9,237 nt of DNA from Bryobacteraceae bacterium (GCA_025350445.1 JANXXV010000536.1:1-9237); one strand, 5' to 3'; positions 1-7,813 are shown, counted from the stretch's first letter. Notes: generated by a model from the letters alone, not told the origin. Translations and numbers: made by a program.

Positions 1-1772
1 AAAACCAGACGCTGGCGACCATCACTTTCCAGAACTACTTCCGCATGTATAAGAAGCTGGCCGGAATGACCGGAACGGCAGAGACCGAGGCGGCTGAGTT
101 TTATAAGATCTACAAGCTGGAGGTGACCGCTATCCCGACCAACCGGGTGATGCTGCGCAAAGAGTATCAGGACATTGTTTACCGCACCGAAGAAGAGAAA
201 TTCCGCAACGCCGCCATCGAGATCAAGGAACTGAACGCCAACGGCCAGCCGGTGCTGGTTGGTACGATTTCCGTGGAAAAGTCCGAGCGGCTCTCCGGCA
301 TTTTGAAAAAGATGGGCGTTCCGCACGAAGTATTGAACGCCAAGAATCACGAGCGCGAAGCGTCGATTGTGGCGCAGGCGGGGCGGAAGGGCGCGGTTAC
401 CGTTTCGACCAATATGGCTGGCCGCGGCACCGATATTCTGTTGGGCGGCAATGCGGAATTCCTGGCGCGGGACCGGGCGCGGAAGGCGAATGTGGACCCG
501 GACGCGTTGCCGAAAGAGCAGTGGCAGGCAATGATGGACGAGATGAAAGTCCAGACCGATGCCGAGCACGATGAAGTGGTCGCGCTGGGCGGGCTGCATA
601 TTGTGGCCACCGAGCGGCACGAATCGAGGCGCATCGACAATCAGCTTCGGGGACGCTCCGGCCGGCAGGGCGATCCGGGTAGCGCGCGGTTCTATCTGTC
701 CTTGCAGGACGATCTGCTGCGCATCTTCGGCGGCGAACGGATTCAGAACCTGATGCTGCGGCTGGGCATGGAAGAGAATGTGCCGATAGAATCCACCATG
801 ATCACCAAGCGCATCGCGGCGGCGCAGAAGGCGGTTGAGGCGCAGAATTTCGCGGCCAGAAAGCATGTTCTGGAATACGACGATGTGATGAACAAGCAGC
901 GGCAGGCCGTCTACGGAATGCGGCGGCAGTTGCTGGAAGGCATGGAGCAGAAGGATCGCATTGTGGAAATTGTGCGCGGGATTGTGGGCGCATTTATCGA
1001 TAGCCGCTGCCCGGAAGGCGCGCAGCCGCATTCGTACGATTTCGACGGCCTGCAGACCGATGTGCTGACGCAGTTCGGAGTGAAGATCGAGCCGAAGCAG
1101 TTTGCCGAGATGCGGCGCGAAGAGATTGAAGACAGCATCTACGATCAGTGCGTGGCGAAGTACAACGAAAAAGAAGCCATGCTGGGCCCGGACGGAGCGG
1201 CGATTCTGCGCGAGACCGAGCGCATGATCATGCTGAACGTGATCGACAATCAGTGGAAAGACAACCTGCTGTCGATGGATCACCTGAAAGAGGGGATCGG
1301 GCTGCGCGGGTACGGGCAGAAAGACCCGCTGATCGAGTACAAGAAAGAATCGTTCACCATGTTCCAGGACATGATGGACCGCATTGAAGACGAAACCATC
1401 CGTTTCCTGTTTTTCATGCAGCCGTACGAGGGGGGCCGTCCGGAGCTTCCCTATCCGGAGATTGAAGACGACGATGAGGACGACGATCGGGCGCTGCCGG
1501 CGGGCGGGGCGGACGCGCGGACTGGGACGAATGGAGCGCACGGTGGTGCTCCGACAGCGGATCAGCTAGCTGCACAGAATACGTTCCAGGACTTCACACG
1601 TAATATTCAGAAGAAGAAGGACAAGGAACTGGCGGCGCTTCAGTTTATGGGTGGCGACGGGTCGAGCACGAAGAAAGAGCCGGTAATAGCGGCTACCAAA
1701 GTGGGACGCAATGACCCATGCCCCTGCGGGAGCGGGAAAAAGTACAAAAAATGCTGCGGCGCCAACTCGTAA
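1..1772 (+). CDS. secA: Protein translocase subunit SecA, C-terminal two thirds (5' end outside window)
   Basis: ATPase motor that drives unfolded preproteins through the SecYEG channel. The frame is open from base 3 ([14 protein letters not shown]...) with no start, so about 370 N-terminal residues (first nucleotide-binding domain and start of the preprotein-binding domain) are missing, judged against the roughly 900-residue family. Visible in order: the [12 protein letters not shown] segment, [15 protein letters not shown] and [17 protein letters not shown] of the second nucleotide-binding domain, [15 protein letters not shown] of the helical scaffold, the [18 protein letters not shown] region, an acidic then Gly/Ala-rich linker near 1460-1560, and a terminal SEC-C zinc motif ([13 protein letters not shown], about 1720-1760) that in SecA binds zinc and contacts SecB or ribosomes. 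No frameshift is seen. The last 22 nt overlap the next gene. Confidence 0.98.
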   Translation, partial: NQTLATITFQNYFRMYKKLAGMTGTAETEAAEFYKIYKLEVTAIPTNRVMLRKEYQDIVYRTEEEKFRNAAIEIKELNANGQPVLVGTISVEKSERLSGILKKMGVPHEVLNAKNHEREASIVAQAGRKGAVTVSTNMAGRGTDILLGGNAEFLARDRARKANVDPDALPKEQWQAMMDEMKVQTDAEHDEVVALGGLHIVATERHESRRIDNQLRGRSGRQGDPGSARFYLSLQDDLLRIFGGERIQNLMLRLGMEENVPIESTMITKRIAAAQKAVEAQNFAARKHVLEYDDVMNKQRQAVYGMRRQLLEGMEQKDRIVEIVRGIVGAFIDSRCPEGAQPHSYDFDGLQTDVLTQFGVKIEPKQFAEMRREEIEDSIYDQCVAKYNEKEAMLGPDGAAILRETERMIMLNVIDNQWKDNLLSMDHLKEGIGLRGYGQKDPLIEYKKESFTMFQDMMDRIEDETIRFLFFMQPYEGGRPELPYPEIEDDDEDDDRALPAGGADARTGTNGAHGGAPTADQLAAQNTFQDFTRNIQKKKDKELAALQFMGGDGSSTKKEPVIAATKVGRNDPCPCGSGKKYKKCCGANS

Positions 1773-2725
1773 TACTCGCTGTTTTAGCCACTTCGGCCCG
1801 CGCGGAACTGCTGCCGGAGCGTTTTGGGAATTACACCCGCGACGCGATGAAGCCGATCACGGTTGCCGATCGCCAGATCTGGGACGAATACGGCTTCGAC
1901 GCAGCCGAGCAGGCAACCTACAAATCGGGCGCTAACAGGATGGAGGCGACGGCCTACCGCCTGAAAGATCCCACCGGGGCGCTGGCGGTCTTCGAATGGC
2001 TGCGTCCGGCTGGGGCTACACCTCTGAAGCTCGCCGCCTACGCGGCGGCGTATGGCAACAGCAGTCTGATTCTGATGGGGAACTATGTCCTTTCGTTTCA
2101 AGGGAATCGGCCTACGCCGGCGGACTTGAAGCAGATCTTCTTCTACCTGCCGAAGTATGACCAATCTTCGCTCCCGTCGTTGCGGAACTATGTCCCGGCG
2201 ATGCATTTGATTGCCAATTCGGAGAGGTATGTGTTGGGTCCGGCGGCATTGCAGAAGTTTGAACCGCGGATCGCACCGTCACTGGCGGCATTTCATCTGG
2301 GGGCCGAAGCGCAGCTTGCGCGATACAAAACGAAAAACGGAGAATCGCAACTGGCGATCTTCACCTATCCGACGCCACAGATGGCGCGCGAGCGTCTGGA
2401 CGCGTTCCAGAAGGTCGCCGGGGTGGTGGCCAAGCGGTCCGGGCCTCTGGTGGCGGTGATCGTTTCTCCGGCGGATGCGGACGATGCCGAACGCCTCCTC
2501 GCGCAGGTGAAGTTCGAGCCGGAGATCATTTGGAGCCAGAAAATTCCGGAGCCGCAGGGTAATCCAGGCGACATGTTGGTGGGGATCGGCGCACTGTCGG
2601 CGGTACTGATTGTGCTGTCGGTACTATTCGGATTCTTCCTTGGAGGCTTCCGCGTGGCACTGGCACGCTTTGGCATTGGAAGTGCTCGGGAATCGTTTAC
2701 ATCCCTTCATATCCGCAAAGAATAA
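1751..2725 (+). CDS. Exported, membrane-anchored DUF6599-like protein
   Basis: Protein of 324 residues and unknown function. I chose the ATG at 1751 over the one at 1718 because it gives a clean signal peptide: MLRRQ, a hydrophobic stretch VILAVLATS, then an ARA cleavage-like site before ELLPERFG. The mature part ([40 protein letters not shown]) resembles what I recall of DUF6599, a family common in Acidobacteriota. Near the C terminus a hydrophobic segment (residues about 275-299, [20 protein letters not shown]) should be a transmembrane helix, leaving most of the protein outside the cytoplasm with a short basic tail inside. The gene overlaps secA by 22 nt in another frame, suggesting translational coupling. 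No strong Shine-Dalgarno is next to 1751; GGGA at 1734-1737 is distant. The family name is from memory; function is unknown. Confidence 0.75.
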   Translation: MLRRQLVILAVLATSARAELLPERFGNYTRDAMKPITVADRQIWDEYGFDAAEQATYKSGANRMEATAYRLKDPTGALAVFEWLRPAGATPLKLAAYAAAYGNSSLILMGNYVLSFQGNRPTPADLKQIFFYLPKYDQSSLPSLRNYVPAMHLIANSERYVLGPAALQKFEPRIAPSLAAFHLGAEAQLARYKTKNGESQLAIFTYPTPQMARERLDAFQKVAGVVAKRSGPLVAVIVSPADADDAERLLAQVKFEPEIIWSQKIPEPQGNPGDMLVGIGALSAVLIVLSVLFGFFLGGFRVALARFGIGSARESFTSLHIRKE

Positions 2726-2875
2726 CTCTCTGTTTTTGTATGAGTTGGACGGGAAAGAGTGTTTGCGGCACCAGCGTTTGCGGCAGTTTTGCACAGACAG
2801 AGGAAAAAACACTGGGCGGCTAAGTCGTTTGTGCTCGGCAGGTTATGGAGCGCTTTCTGGCATCCGGTTTTTCTC
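2726..2875. other. Intergenic stretch with a short direct repeat
   Basis: No coding feature is convincing here. It contains two copies of GTTTGCGGCA at 2761-2770 and 2776-2785, a 15-nt period just upstream of the promoter at 2876. With only two copies, a role as a regulator site is speculation. No clear terminator for the secA/DUF6599 transcript is seen. Confidence 0.4.
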
Positions 2876-2904
2876 TTGACTTAAGGGCTCGCTGGCCATA
2901 ATAT
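2876..2904 (+). promoter_or_regulatory. Sigma70-type promoter of a candidate small RNA
   Basis: TTGACT (2876-2881, five of six consensus bases) lies 17 nt from TAATAT (2899-2904). An overlapping alternative -10, CATAAT (2897-2902, five of six), has a 15-nt spacer. This is the best promoter-like sequence in the window. Transcription would start near 2909-2912. No start codon with a good ribosome site follows before the terminator at 2992. Confidence 0.65.
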
Positions 2905-2910
2905 CCAAAT

Positions 2911-3023
2911 CACATACAGATTTTGGCGGTTGCGATTCCGTCGAGTCTGATTCTCCCAATAACATCACCCTCGTGATACAGGGTTATGGCGAATGCTCAC
3001 CTCCTCCAAAGGTGAGCATTTTT
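2911..3023 (+). ncRNA. Candidate small structured RNA, unknown family
   Basis: A short unit of about 113 nt bounded by a good promoter and an intrinsic terminator. A strong inner hairpin spans 2956-2989: CC then ATAAC (2959-2963) pair with GTTAT then GG (2983-2989), and inside that ATCAC (2964-2968) pairs with GTGAT (2973-2977) around a CCTC loop, with a one-base and a five-base bulge. The terminator hairpin follows directly, and its loop contains CCTCC, complementary to a GGAGG Shine-Dalgarno core. I do not recognise it as 6S, SRP, tmRNA, RNase P or a known riboswitch: no diagnostic motif of those is present. It could be a free regulatory RNA, or a leader of a downstream gene that has since decayed. 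Boundaries are inferred from promoter and terminator only. Confidence 0.5.
2992..3023 (+). terminator. Rho-independent terminator with an anti-Shine-Dalgarno loop
   Basis: A perfect 11-bp stem (AATGCTCACCT 2992-3002 with AGGTGAGCATT 3010-3020) encloses a 7-nt loop CCTCCAA and runs into a T tract (3019-3023, then G and TTT). It would end the small transcript starting near 2911 and protects the following locus from read-through. The stem is not self-complementary for termination on the other strand, since no T run is present there. Confidence 0.85.
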
Positions 3024-3085
3024 GTTTGTGGGGCATCCGGCGCGAGTCGCATGTTAGGATCTATTTGAGAATTCAACGAGGTACG

Positions 3086-3340
3086 GTGACTTCTAAGCCG
3101 GTGTCAAGAGACCGATCATCATCCGCGGTCGAGGTGCTCTGGAACGAGATCCGCCATAACCGCCAGCGACGATCCCTGAAGGAATCAGCCGGAGCGTGGA
3201 AAGCGGAGGGTCATCCGGAGCTTGCTCAGGGCGGCGCGGCGAACGTGGAACGAATTCGGTCCGAGCCCGATCCGAGGGCTGAAACGGCCCTGAATGACAG
3301 GGAAAGTCGATGGCCGCCAGTCCTCTTCAGGCATCGGTGA
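3086..3340 (+). pseudogene. VapB-like antitoxin remnant
   Basis: A GTG at 3086 with GAGG four bases upstream opens an 84-codon frame. Residues 33-46 read ESAGAWKAEGHPEL, a motif I associate with the C-terminal, toxin-binding half of CopG/VapB-type antitoxins, followed by VERIRSEPDPR, which fits the usual arginine-rich helix. Residues 11-29 could form the helix before it. No N-terminal beta strand of a ribbon-helix-helix fold is obvious, so the DNA-binding part may be lost or of another type. The frame runs past the likely toxin start at 3294 to a TGA at 3338-3340, whereas intact pairs usually end in an ATGA overlap; ATGA is present at 3294-3297 in another frame. I infer a C-terminal frameshift. 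The adjacent toxin is clearly dead, so this is probably a non-functional relic, though an orphan antitoxin is possible. Confidence 0.6.
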
Positions 3341-3635
3341 TTCTCGATCACCTGAACGGGAGATCGGGAGGGACAGCTTATCTGGTACAGCCGTTGGATC
3401 AAGCCCGTTCGCTTGGCCGTTGTCCGGTGAACCTACTGATGCCTACGCTGGATTGCGGCCGGACGATTGCCGGACAGAAGGGATTGCGGAAGGGCCTGAC
3501 GTTATCCTACACCGACGTTACAATCGCAGCGGTGGCGCTGGAGTTTCGTATACCCTGTTGACGGTCGGTCGAAAATAGTTCCCAATGCCCGAAATCACCG
3601 ATACCCGCTTCTATAGGAAATGGCCGAACATATGA
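3294..3635 (+). pseudogene. VapC-like PIN-domain toxin, multiply frameshifted pseudogene
   Basis: PIN-domain RNase signatures can be read end to end only by switching frames. Order seen: MTGKV at 3294; another frame gives VILDHLNGR (3337-3363) and continues to CPVN (3421-3432); after a one-base slip, TDAYAGLRPDDCRTEG (3435-3482) in the first frame; then LTLSYTDVTIAAVALEFRIP (3496-3555) in the second; after another slip, LLTVGRK (3555-3575), an in-frame TAG (3576), and FPMPEI (3579-3596), with a TGA at 3633-3635. The first catalytic Asp, expected in LDxSVILD, is Gln; the conserved Glu before YAGLRP is Asp; the third acidic residue (SYTDVTIAA) remains. About 35-40 residues appear deleted between RTEG and LRKG. 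It follows the antitoxin remnant at an ATGA, and its tail overlaps the annotated start of the yetF-like gene. Clearly inactive. Confidence 0.82.
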
Positions 3636-4225
3636 CTGCAACCGTAATAGCAACCGCGATTTGGACCGACATGCTCAGCTTGAAGATCCCGATCGGCGAG
3701 AAGATTCTGCGCCCGATTCTGGTTTACGCTTTCCTGGTGGTGATGCTGCGCGTCTTCGGGAAGCGGGAACTGGCGCAGTTGAATCCGTTCGATCTGGTGG
3801 TGCTGCTTTCGCTTTCGAACACCGTCCAGAATGCCATTATCGGCGATGACAATTCGCTACTGGGCGGCTGTATCGGCGCATTTTCGTTGCTGGCGGTGAA
3901 CTACATTGTGGTCCGGTTTCTGTTCAAGCACAGACGGCTCGATCAATTGATTGAGGGAGCGCCCACGCTGTTGATGGAGCACGGCAAGATCTTGCAGAAG
4001 AACATGGCTAAAGAGCTGCTTAGCGTCTCTGAATTGACCTCGGTCGCGCACCGCCAGGGCTTTGCCAGTCTTGCCGAACTGGAAAGCTGCGTACTTGAGC
4101 CGGGCGGCGTGTTTGTGTTGAAATCAAAGACGCCCAGCACCGAGGAATTGCGCCACGCGCAGCTTCTGGAGCGGCTGGAGAAGCTTACCCGGCAGGTAGA
4201 ATCACTCAGTTCGAAGAAACACTAG
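3620..4225 (+). CDS. YetF-like DUF421 membrane protein
   Basis: Inner-membrane protein of 201 residues in the DUF421 (YetF/YcaP) family, whose biochemical role is not established. Hydrophobic segments lie at about 31-46, 57-75 and 83-101. The family signature GKRELAQLNPFDLVVLLSLS (48-67) is present, followed by a cytoplasmic domain with GAPTLLMEHGKILQKNMAKE and ELESCVLEPGGVFVLKS. The last 30 residues look like a charged coiled coil. The start is uncertain: ATG at 3620, 3632 (AGGA 13 nt upstream) or 3671 are in frame, and the first two lie inside the tail of the PIN pseudogene. The hydrophobic core and family homology begin after residue 20, so the shorter start is plausible. It is followed 12 nt later by the DUF4337 gene, probably co-transcribed. 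Confidence 0.88.
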   Translation: MAEHMTATVIATAIWTDMLSLKIPIGEKILRPILVYAFLVVMLRVFGKRELAQLNPFDLVVLLSLSNTVQNAIIGDDNSLLGGCIGAFSLLAVNYIVVRFLFKHRRLDQLIEGAPTLLMEHGKILQKNMAKELLSVSELTSVAHRQGFASLAELESCVLEPGGVFVLKSKTPSTEELRHAQLLERLEKLTRQVESLSSKKH

Positions 4226-4230
4226 GGGAG
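4224..4230 (+). promoter_or_regulatory. Ribosome binding site of the DUF4337 gene
   Basis: AGGGGAG begins within the stop codon of the preceding gene and sits 7 nt before the ATG at 4238. It is one of the clearest Shine-Dalgarno sequences in the window and fixes that start. Confidence 0.8.
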
Positions 4231-4237
4231 AATAATT

Positions 4238-4747
4238 ATGGCGGAATTAGAGATTCATCACGAAGGACACGAATCCGATCCATTCGGACAGCGGATTGGA
4301 GTTTTGGCGGCCATCATTGCGGTGTTTTTGGCCGCCGTCACGATTATGTCCCACCGTTCGCACACCGACGCGGTGATTTACAAGACCGAGGCGAACGACA
4401 AATGGGCGTTCTTCCAGGCCAAGAGCATCAAGCGGGCGCAGTACGACATTGCGGCGCGGGTTTCCTCGCAATCAGGCAGCGGTTTGGTGGAGGAGTTCAA
4501 GAAAGAATCCGAGCGCTACAAGCGGGAAGACGAGGAGATTCAGAAGGAAGCGCAGGAAAAAGAGGCTGAGACCGGGCTGGCCGAACGGCGGGCGTTGCGA
4601 TACGATGTCGGCGAAGGATTGCTGGAATTGGGATTGGTTCTCTGCTCGTTGTATTTTATTTCGAAGAAGAAATTATTCCCCGCGGTGGGCATTGTTTCGG
4701 CCGGGGCCGGGGTGCTGATTGCCGCTACTGCTTTGTTCTTACATTGA
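4238..4747 (+). CDS. DUF4337 family membrane protein
   Basis: Protein of 169 residues with the DUF4337 layout: a hydrophilic His/Glu-rich start, a transmembrane helix (about 20-37, IGVLAAIIAVFLAAVTIM), a soluble middle containing NDKWAFFQAKSIKRAQYD (53-70), a strongly charged segment (about 84-118) likely to be a coiled coil, then two hydrophobic stretches (127-141 and 146-168) forming a C-terminal hairpin. In this family the W-x-x-F/Y-Q-A-K-S motif is, as I recall, the conserved core. Function is unknown. It lies 12 nt after the DUF421 gene and 36 nt before the RNase J gene, so it probably shares their transcript. The start is supported by a strong Shine-Dalgarno. Confidence 0.85.
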   Translation: MAELEIHHEGHESDPFGQRIGVLAAIIAVFLAAVTIMSHRSHTDAVIYKTEANDKWAFFQAKSIKRAQYDIAARVSSQSGSGLVEEFKKESERYKREDEEIQKEAQEKEAETGLAERRALRYDVGEGLLELGLVLCSLYFISKKKLFPAVGIVSAGAGVLIAATALFLH

Positions 4748-4783
4748 GATAGCTGCCGTCAACCTGCTACGCTGAAGCTACTA

Positions 4784-6454
4784 ATGTCAGACCGTAAACT
4801 CCAGATTATTCCCCTCGGGGGACTCGGCGAGTTCGGGATGAACTCCATGGCCCTACGCTACGGCGACGATATCATCGTCATCGATGCGGGCATGATGTTC
4901 CCCGACGCCGAATTGTTAGGCGTGGATATTGTAACTCCCGATTTTGCGTATCTGGAAGAACACCGGTCGATGGTTCGGGCGCTGCTGCTGACGCACGGCC
5001 ATGAAGACCACATAGGCGGAATTCCATTCCTGCTGGCCCAGATGAACATCCCGATCTATGGGACCGATTTCACTCTCGCTCTAGTCGAAAGGCGGCTGGA
5101 AGAGCACGACTTGGATAAGTCGGCGATCCTGAACCGGGTGAAGGCCGGGCAGAAGATCGAGCTCGGGCCGTTTGTCGTCGAGTTCATCCGGGTGACGCAC
5201 TCGATTGTAAGCGCGGTGGCGATGGCCATCACTACGCCGCTTGGGGTGGTGATCCACACGGGCGACTTCAAGGTAGACCCGACTCCGACCGACAACGAAC
5301 TGTTCGACCTGCACACGTTTGCCGATTATGGGAAGCGCGGCGTGCTGCTGTTGATGTCGGATTCGACAAACGTGGATCGTTCGGGCTATACGGAGAGCGA
5401 ACGGGCGGTGCGGCCGCGGCTGGAAGATATATTCAACCGCGCGGAACGGCGCGTGGTGATCTCCTGTTTCAGTTCGTCGATCCACCGTTTGCAGCAGATT
5501 CTGGACCTTTCCGCCGAGTTCGGGCGCAAGGTGGCGTTCCTGGGCCGCAGCATGAACAACGTGACCGAGATCGCCCATAATCTTGGCTTGTTAACGATTC
5601 CGGATAACATTCTGCTTCGTCCGCAGGATATTATGTCGGCGGCTCCGGGCAAGGTATGCGTAGTGGTTTCCGGCACACAGGGCGAGCCGATGTCGGCTCT
5701 GTCGCGCGTGGCGGTGGATCAGCACAAGAGCCTATCGGTAGAGCGCGGCGACACGGTAGTGCTGAGTTCGCGCATCATCCCCGGGAATGAGAAAGCGATT
5801 TACCGCATGATGAACCACGTGGCCAAGCGCGGGGCGGATCTGGTTTATGGATCGATGAATCCGCCGGTACACGTTTCCGGGCATGCGAGCGTGGAAGAGT
5901 TGAAACTGATTCTGAATCTGGTGCGGCCGCGGTATTTCATCCCGCTGCATGGCGAGTACCGGCAGATGGCGAAGCACGCATCTTTGGCGAGGAATTTAAG
6001 CCACGCGGGGATGGAGCAGGCGTTTGTGTTGGAGACGGGGCAGACGGTGGAGATCGATTCGCGGGGCGCGCGGATGGGTCCGAAGGTAGCGGTGGGCCGG
6101 GTTTGCATCGACTCCGGGTCGCTGGACGAGGTGGTGGAGGATATGGTGATCCGGGACCGGCGTCATTTGTCGGAAGACGGTTTCGTGCTGCCGATTGTCG
6201 CCATCAACAAGCAGACGGGCAAGTGCGAAGGGCTTCCGGAGATTGTTTCCCGCGGATTTGTTTCGCTGGAAGACAGCGTGGTGATGATGCAGGAGGCGCG
6301 GCTGGTAGTGGCGCGGACGCTGGAAAATTCAAGTGCCGAAGAGCGCACCGATTGGGGCGTGATGCAGGAGAAGATCCGCGCCGATTTGAAGCGGTATCTT
6401 ACCAAACAGACCTCGCGCCGGCCGCTGATTATGCCGGTAATTCTTGAGGTCTGA
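4784..6454 (+). CDS. rnj: Ribonuclease J
   Basis: Metallo-beta-lactamase/beta-CASP ribonuclease of 556 residues, with 5'-3' exonuclease and endonuclease activity in mRNA decay and rRNA maturation in the cytoplasm. Visible: LGGLGEFGMNSM (11-22), the zinc motif HGHEDH (71-76), VTHS (His139), HTGDFK (Asp161), DSTN (193-196), the beta-CASP core with CFSSSIHR (228-235), GTQGEP (297-302), SGHAS (His367) and PLHGEYR (His389). A C-terminal domain of about 100 residues follows. All expected metal ligands are present and the length matches bacterial RNase J (about 550). No good Shine-Dalgarno precedes the ATG at 4784, but the protein begins as the family does. Three bases separate it from the oxidase gene, indicating an operon. 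Confidence 0.97.
   Translation: MSDRKLQIIPLGGLGEFGMNSMALRYGDDIIVIDAGMMFPDAELLGVDIVTPDFAYLEEHRSMVRALLLTHGHEDHIGGIPFLLAQMNIPIYGTDFTLALVERRLEEHDLDKSAILNRVKAGQKIELGPFVVEFIRVTHSIVSAVAMAITTPLGVVIHTGDFKVDPTPTDNELFDLHTFADYGKRGVLLLMSDSTNVDRSGYTESERAVRPRLEDIFNRAERRVVISCFSSSIHRLQQILDLSAEFGRKVAFLGRSMNNVTEIAHNLGLLTIPDNILLRPQDIMSAAPGKVCVVVSGTQGEPMSALSRVAVDQHKSLSVERGDTVVLSSRIIPGNEKAIYRMMNHVAKRGADLVYGSMNPPVHVSGHASVEELKLILNLVRPRYFIPLHGEYRQMAKHASLARNLSHAGMEQAFVLETGQTVEIDSRGARMGPKVAVGRVCIDSGSLDEVVEDMVIRDRRHLSEDGFVLPIVAINKQTGKCEGLPEIVSRGFVSLEDSVVMMQEARLVVARTLENSSAEERTDWGVMQEKIRADLKRYLTKQTSRRPLIMPVILEV
6446..6449 (+). promoter_or_regulatory. Ribosome binding site for the FAD oxidase GTG start
   Basis: GAGG lies 8 nt before the GTG at 6458, inside the last codons of the RNase J gene. 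No ATG fits the N terminus, so this site decides the GTG start and points to coupling with rnj translation. Confidence 0.7.
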
Positions 6455-6457
6455 GCG

Positions 6458-7813
6458 GTGAATCCGGCTTATCTGGAAGACGCTTCCGGCTATAAAGGGC
6501 ACGCCGACGAGCTTTTCGTTCCCGCGGATGAGTCGGAGTTGCAGGCGATTCTGCGCGACGCGGGCGACAAGTTGATTCCAGTCACGATTGCGGGCGCGGG
6601 CACCGGGTTGACGGGCGCCCGGGTGGCGCAGGGCGGCTGGGTGGTTTCCATCGAGCGGTTCCAAGATATTCGTATTGAGCCGGGGCGTGCGGTAGTTGGC
6701 GCGGGTGTCTTGCTGCGGGATTTGCAGGCGGCGGCCGCCCCAAGCGAACAGTTCTATGCGCCGGATCCGACGGAATCCGCGGCTTCGCTTGGCGGTACGA
6801 TTGCGTGCAATGCCAGCGGCTCGCGGAGCTTTCGATGCGGCGATACACGGCGGCATGTTCTTGGGTTGCGCGTGGTGACGATGGACGGCGTTGCGCATTC
6901 CTACAAACGCGGCGATGCCATCGGCTTCGATACCGCGGCGCTACCGCGCCCGCAAACTACGAAACATTCGGCTGGGTTCTTGTTATATCCGGGGATGGAC
7001 TGGTTAGATCTGTTCATCGGGTCTGAAGGGATACTTGGTGTGCTTACGCAGGCTACCGTGCGGTTGGTGAAAACTCCGGGCGAGATTCTGGCCGGCGTGG
7101 TGTTTTTCAAGAGCGATGCCGATGCTTTGAAAGCCGTTGCGGCGTGGCGGCCGATTCCGCTGCTTCGCATGCTTGAGTATTTCGATGCGGGGTCACTGGA
7201 GTTGCTTCGACAAAAGAACGACGGTATTCCGCCGGCGGCCATGGCTGCATTGCTTGTCGAACAGGAGATCGCCGACGAGGCCGAGATGGACGCCTGGGAG
7301 CAGCGTTTGCAGGCTTCGCGTGCGATGGCCGGGGAGTCTTGGTTCGGGTCGACCGATCGCGAGCGGGAGCGGTTTCGCCGGTTTCGGCATGGACTCCCGG
7401 AGGCGGTGAATAACCTGATCCGGCGACGTGGTCTGCAAAAGATGGGGACGGATTTCGCGGTTCCCATCCCTGAAAACGCGGCGATGATGGCGTTCTATCG
7501 TGAACGGTTGGAGGCGGAGTTTCCGGAGCAGTATGTGATTTTCGGACATATCGGCGATGCGCATGTACATGTGAATTTACTGCCTGCTAACGAAGCGGAG
7601 GCCGAACGGGCGAAGGCTCTGATGGTGGAGTTCGCGCGCAAGGCGGTTAGCCTTGGCGGCACAGTGGGCGCCGAGCACGGGCTCGGAAAACGGAAGGTGC
7701 ACTTGCTGCCGATTCAGTATTCGCCGGAGCAGATCGAAGCGATGAAGGCCGTGAAGCGCCGGCTCGATCCGCACTGGCTGCTGGGGCAGGGGACGATGTT
7801 CGACGGTGTATAA
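6458..7813 (+). CDS. FAD-linked 2-hydroxyacid oxidase/dehydrogenase (GlcD/D-lactate dehydrogenase type)
   Basis: Flavoprotein of 451 residues that probably oxidises a 2-hydroxyacid such as D-lactate or glycolate and passes electrons to the respiratory chain or a partner protein; the substrate cannot be read from sequence. Visible: GAGTGLTGA (46-54) and DPTESAASLGGTIACNASG (103-121) of the PCMH FAD-binding domain, GSEGILGVLTQAT (188-200), and in the C-terminal FAD-oxidase domain TDFAVP (331-336), GHIGDAHVHVN (363-373, where many relatives have GDGNxHxN), GAEHGLGKRK (404-413) and KRRLDPHWLLGQGTMF (433-448). Length is typical of single-chain GlcD-like proteins, without an iron-sulfur domain. The GTG start is 3 nt after rnj. 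The stop codon lies inside the palindromic promoter region of the next gene pair. Confidence 0.92.
   Translation: MNPAYLEDASGYKGHADELFVPADESELQAILRDAGDKLIPVTIAGAGTGLTGARVAQGGWVVSIERFQDIRIEPGRAVVGAGVLLRDLQAAAAPSEQFYAPDPTESAASLGGTIACNASGSRSFRCGDTRRHVLGLRVVTMDGVAHSYKRGDAIGFDTAALPRPQTTKHSAGFLLYPGMDWLDLFIGSEGILGVLTQATVRLVKTPGEILAGVVFFKSDADALKAVAAWRPIPLLRMLEYFDAGSLELLRQKNDGIPPAAMAALLVEQEIADEAEMDAWEQRLQASRAMAGESWFGSTDRERERFRRFRHGLPEAVNNLIRRRGLQKMGTDFAVPIPENAAMMAFYRERLEAEFPEQYVIFGHIGDAHVHVNLLPANEAEAERAKALMVEFARKAVSLGGTVGAEHGLGKRKVHLLPIQYSPEQIEAMKAVKRRLDPHWLLGQGTMFDGV

Noticed and set aside
3264..3301. Overlapping alternative hairpins (AGCCC/AGGGCT, AGGGC/GCCCT, CCCT/AGGG) just before the pseudotoxin ATG, resembling an attenuator
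   Set aside because: Stems are only 4-5 bp, lie in decayed coding sequence of a GC-rich genome, and no T tract or leader peptide accompanies them.
2993..3578. Three overlapping + strand ORFs (115, 94 and 83 codons) as three separate hypothetical genes
   Set aside because: The first begins inside the terminator hairpin, and the other two share one PIN-domain gene between frames. They are better explained as an eroded vapBC pair.
3558..3586. TTGACG as a -35 box for a promoter of the DUF421 gene
   Set aside because: The sequence 17 nt downstream is CCCAAT, a poor -10, and the TTGACG falls in the conserved LLT region of the toxin remnant, so it is explained by that coding sequence.
5081..5578. 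165-codon minus-strand ORF within rnj
   Set aside because: Arg/His/Gln-rich translation with no recognisable motif, wholly antisense to the conserved beta-lactamase core of RNase J.
6329..7467. Two long minus-strand ORFs (189 and 188 codons) opposite rnj and the oxidase gene
   Set aside because: They lie antisense to well-supported coding sequence, have low-complexity Arg/Ser/Pro-rich translations, and are typical shadow frames of GC-rich genes.
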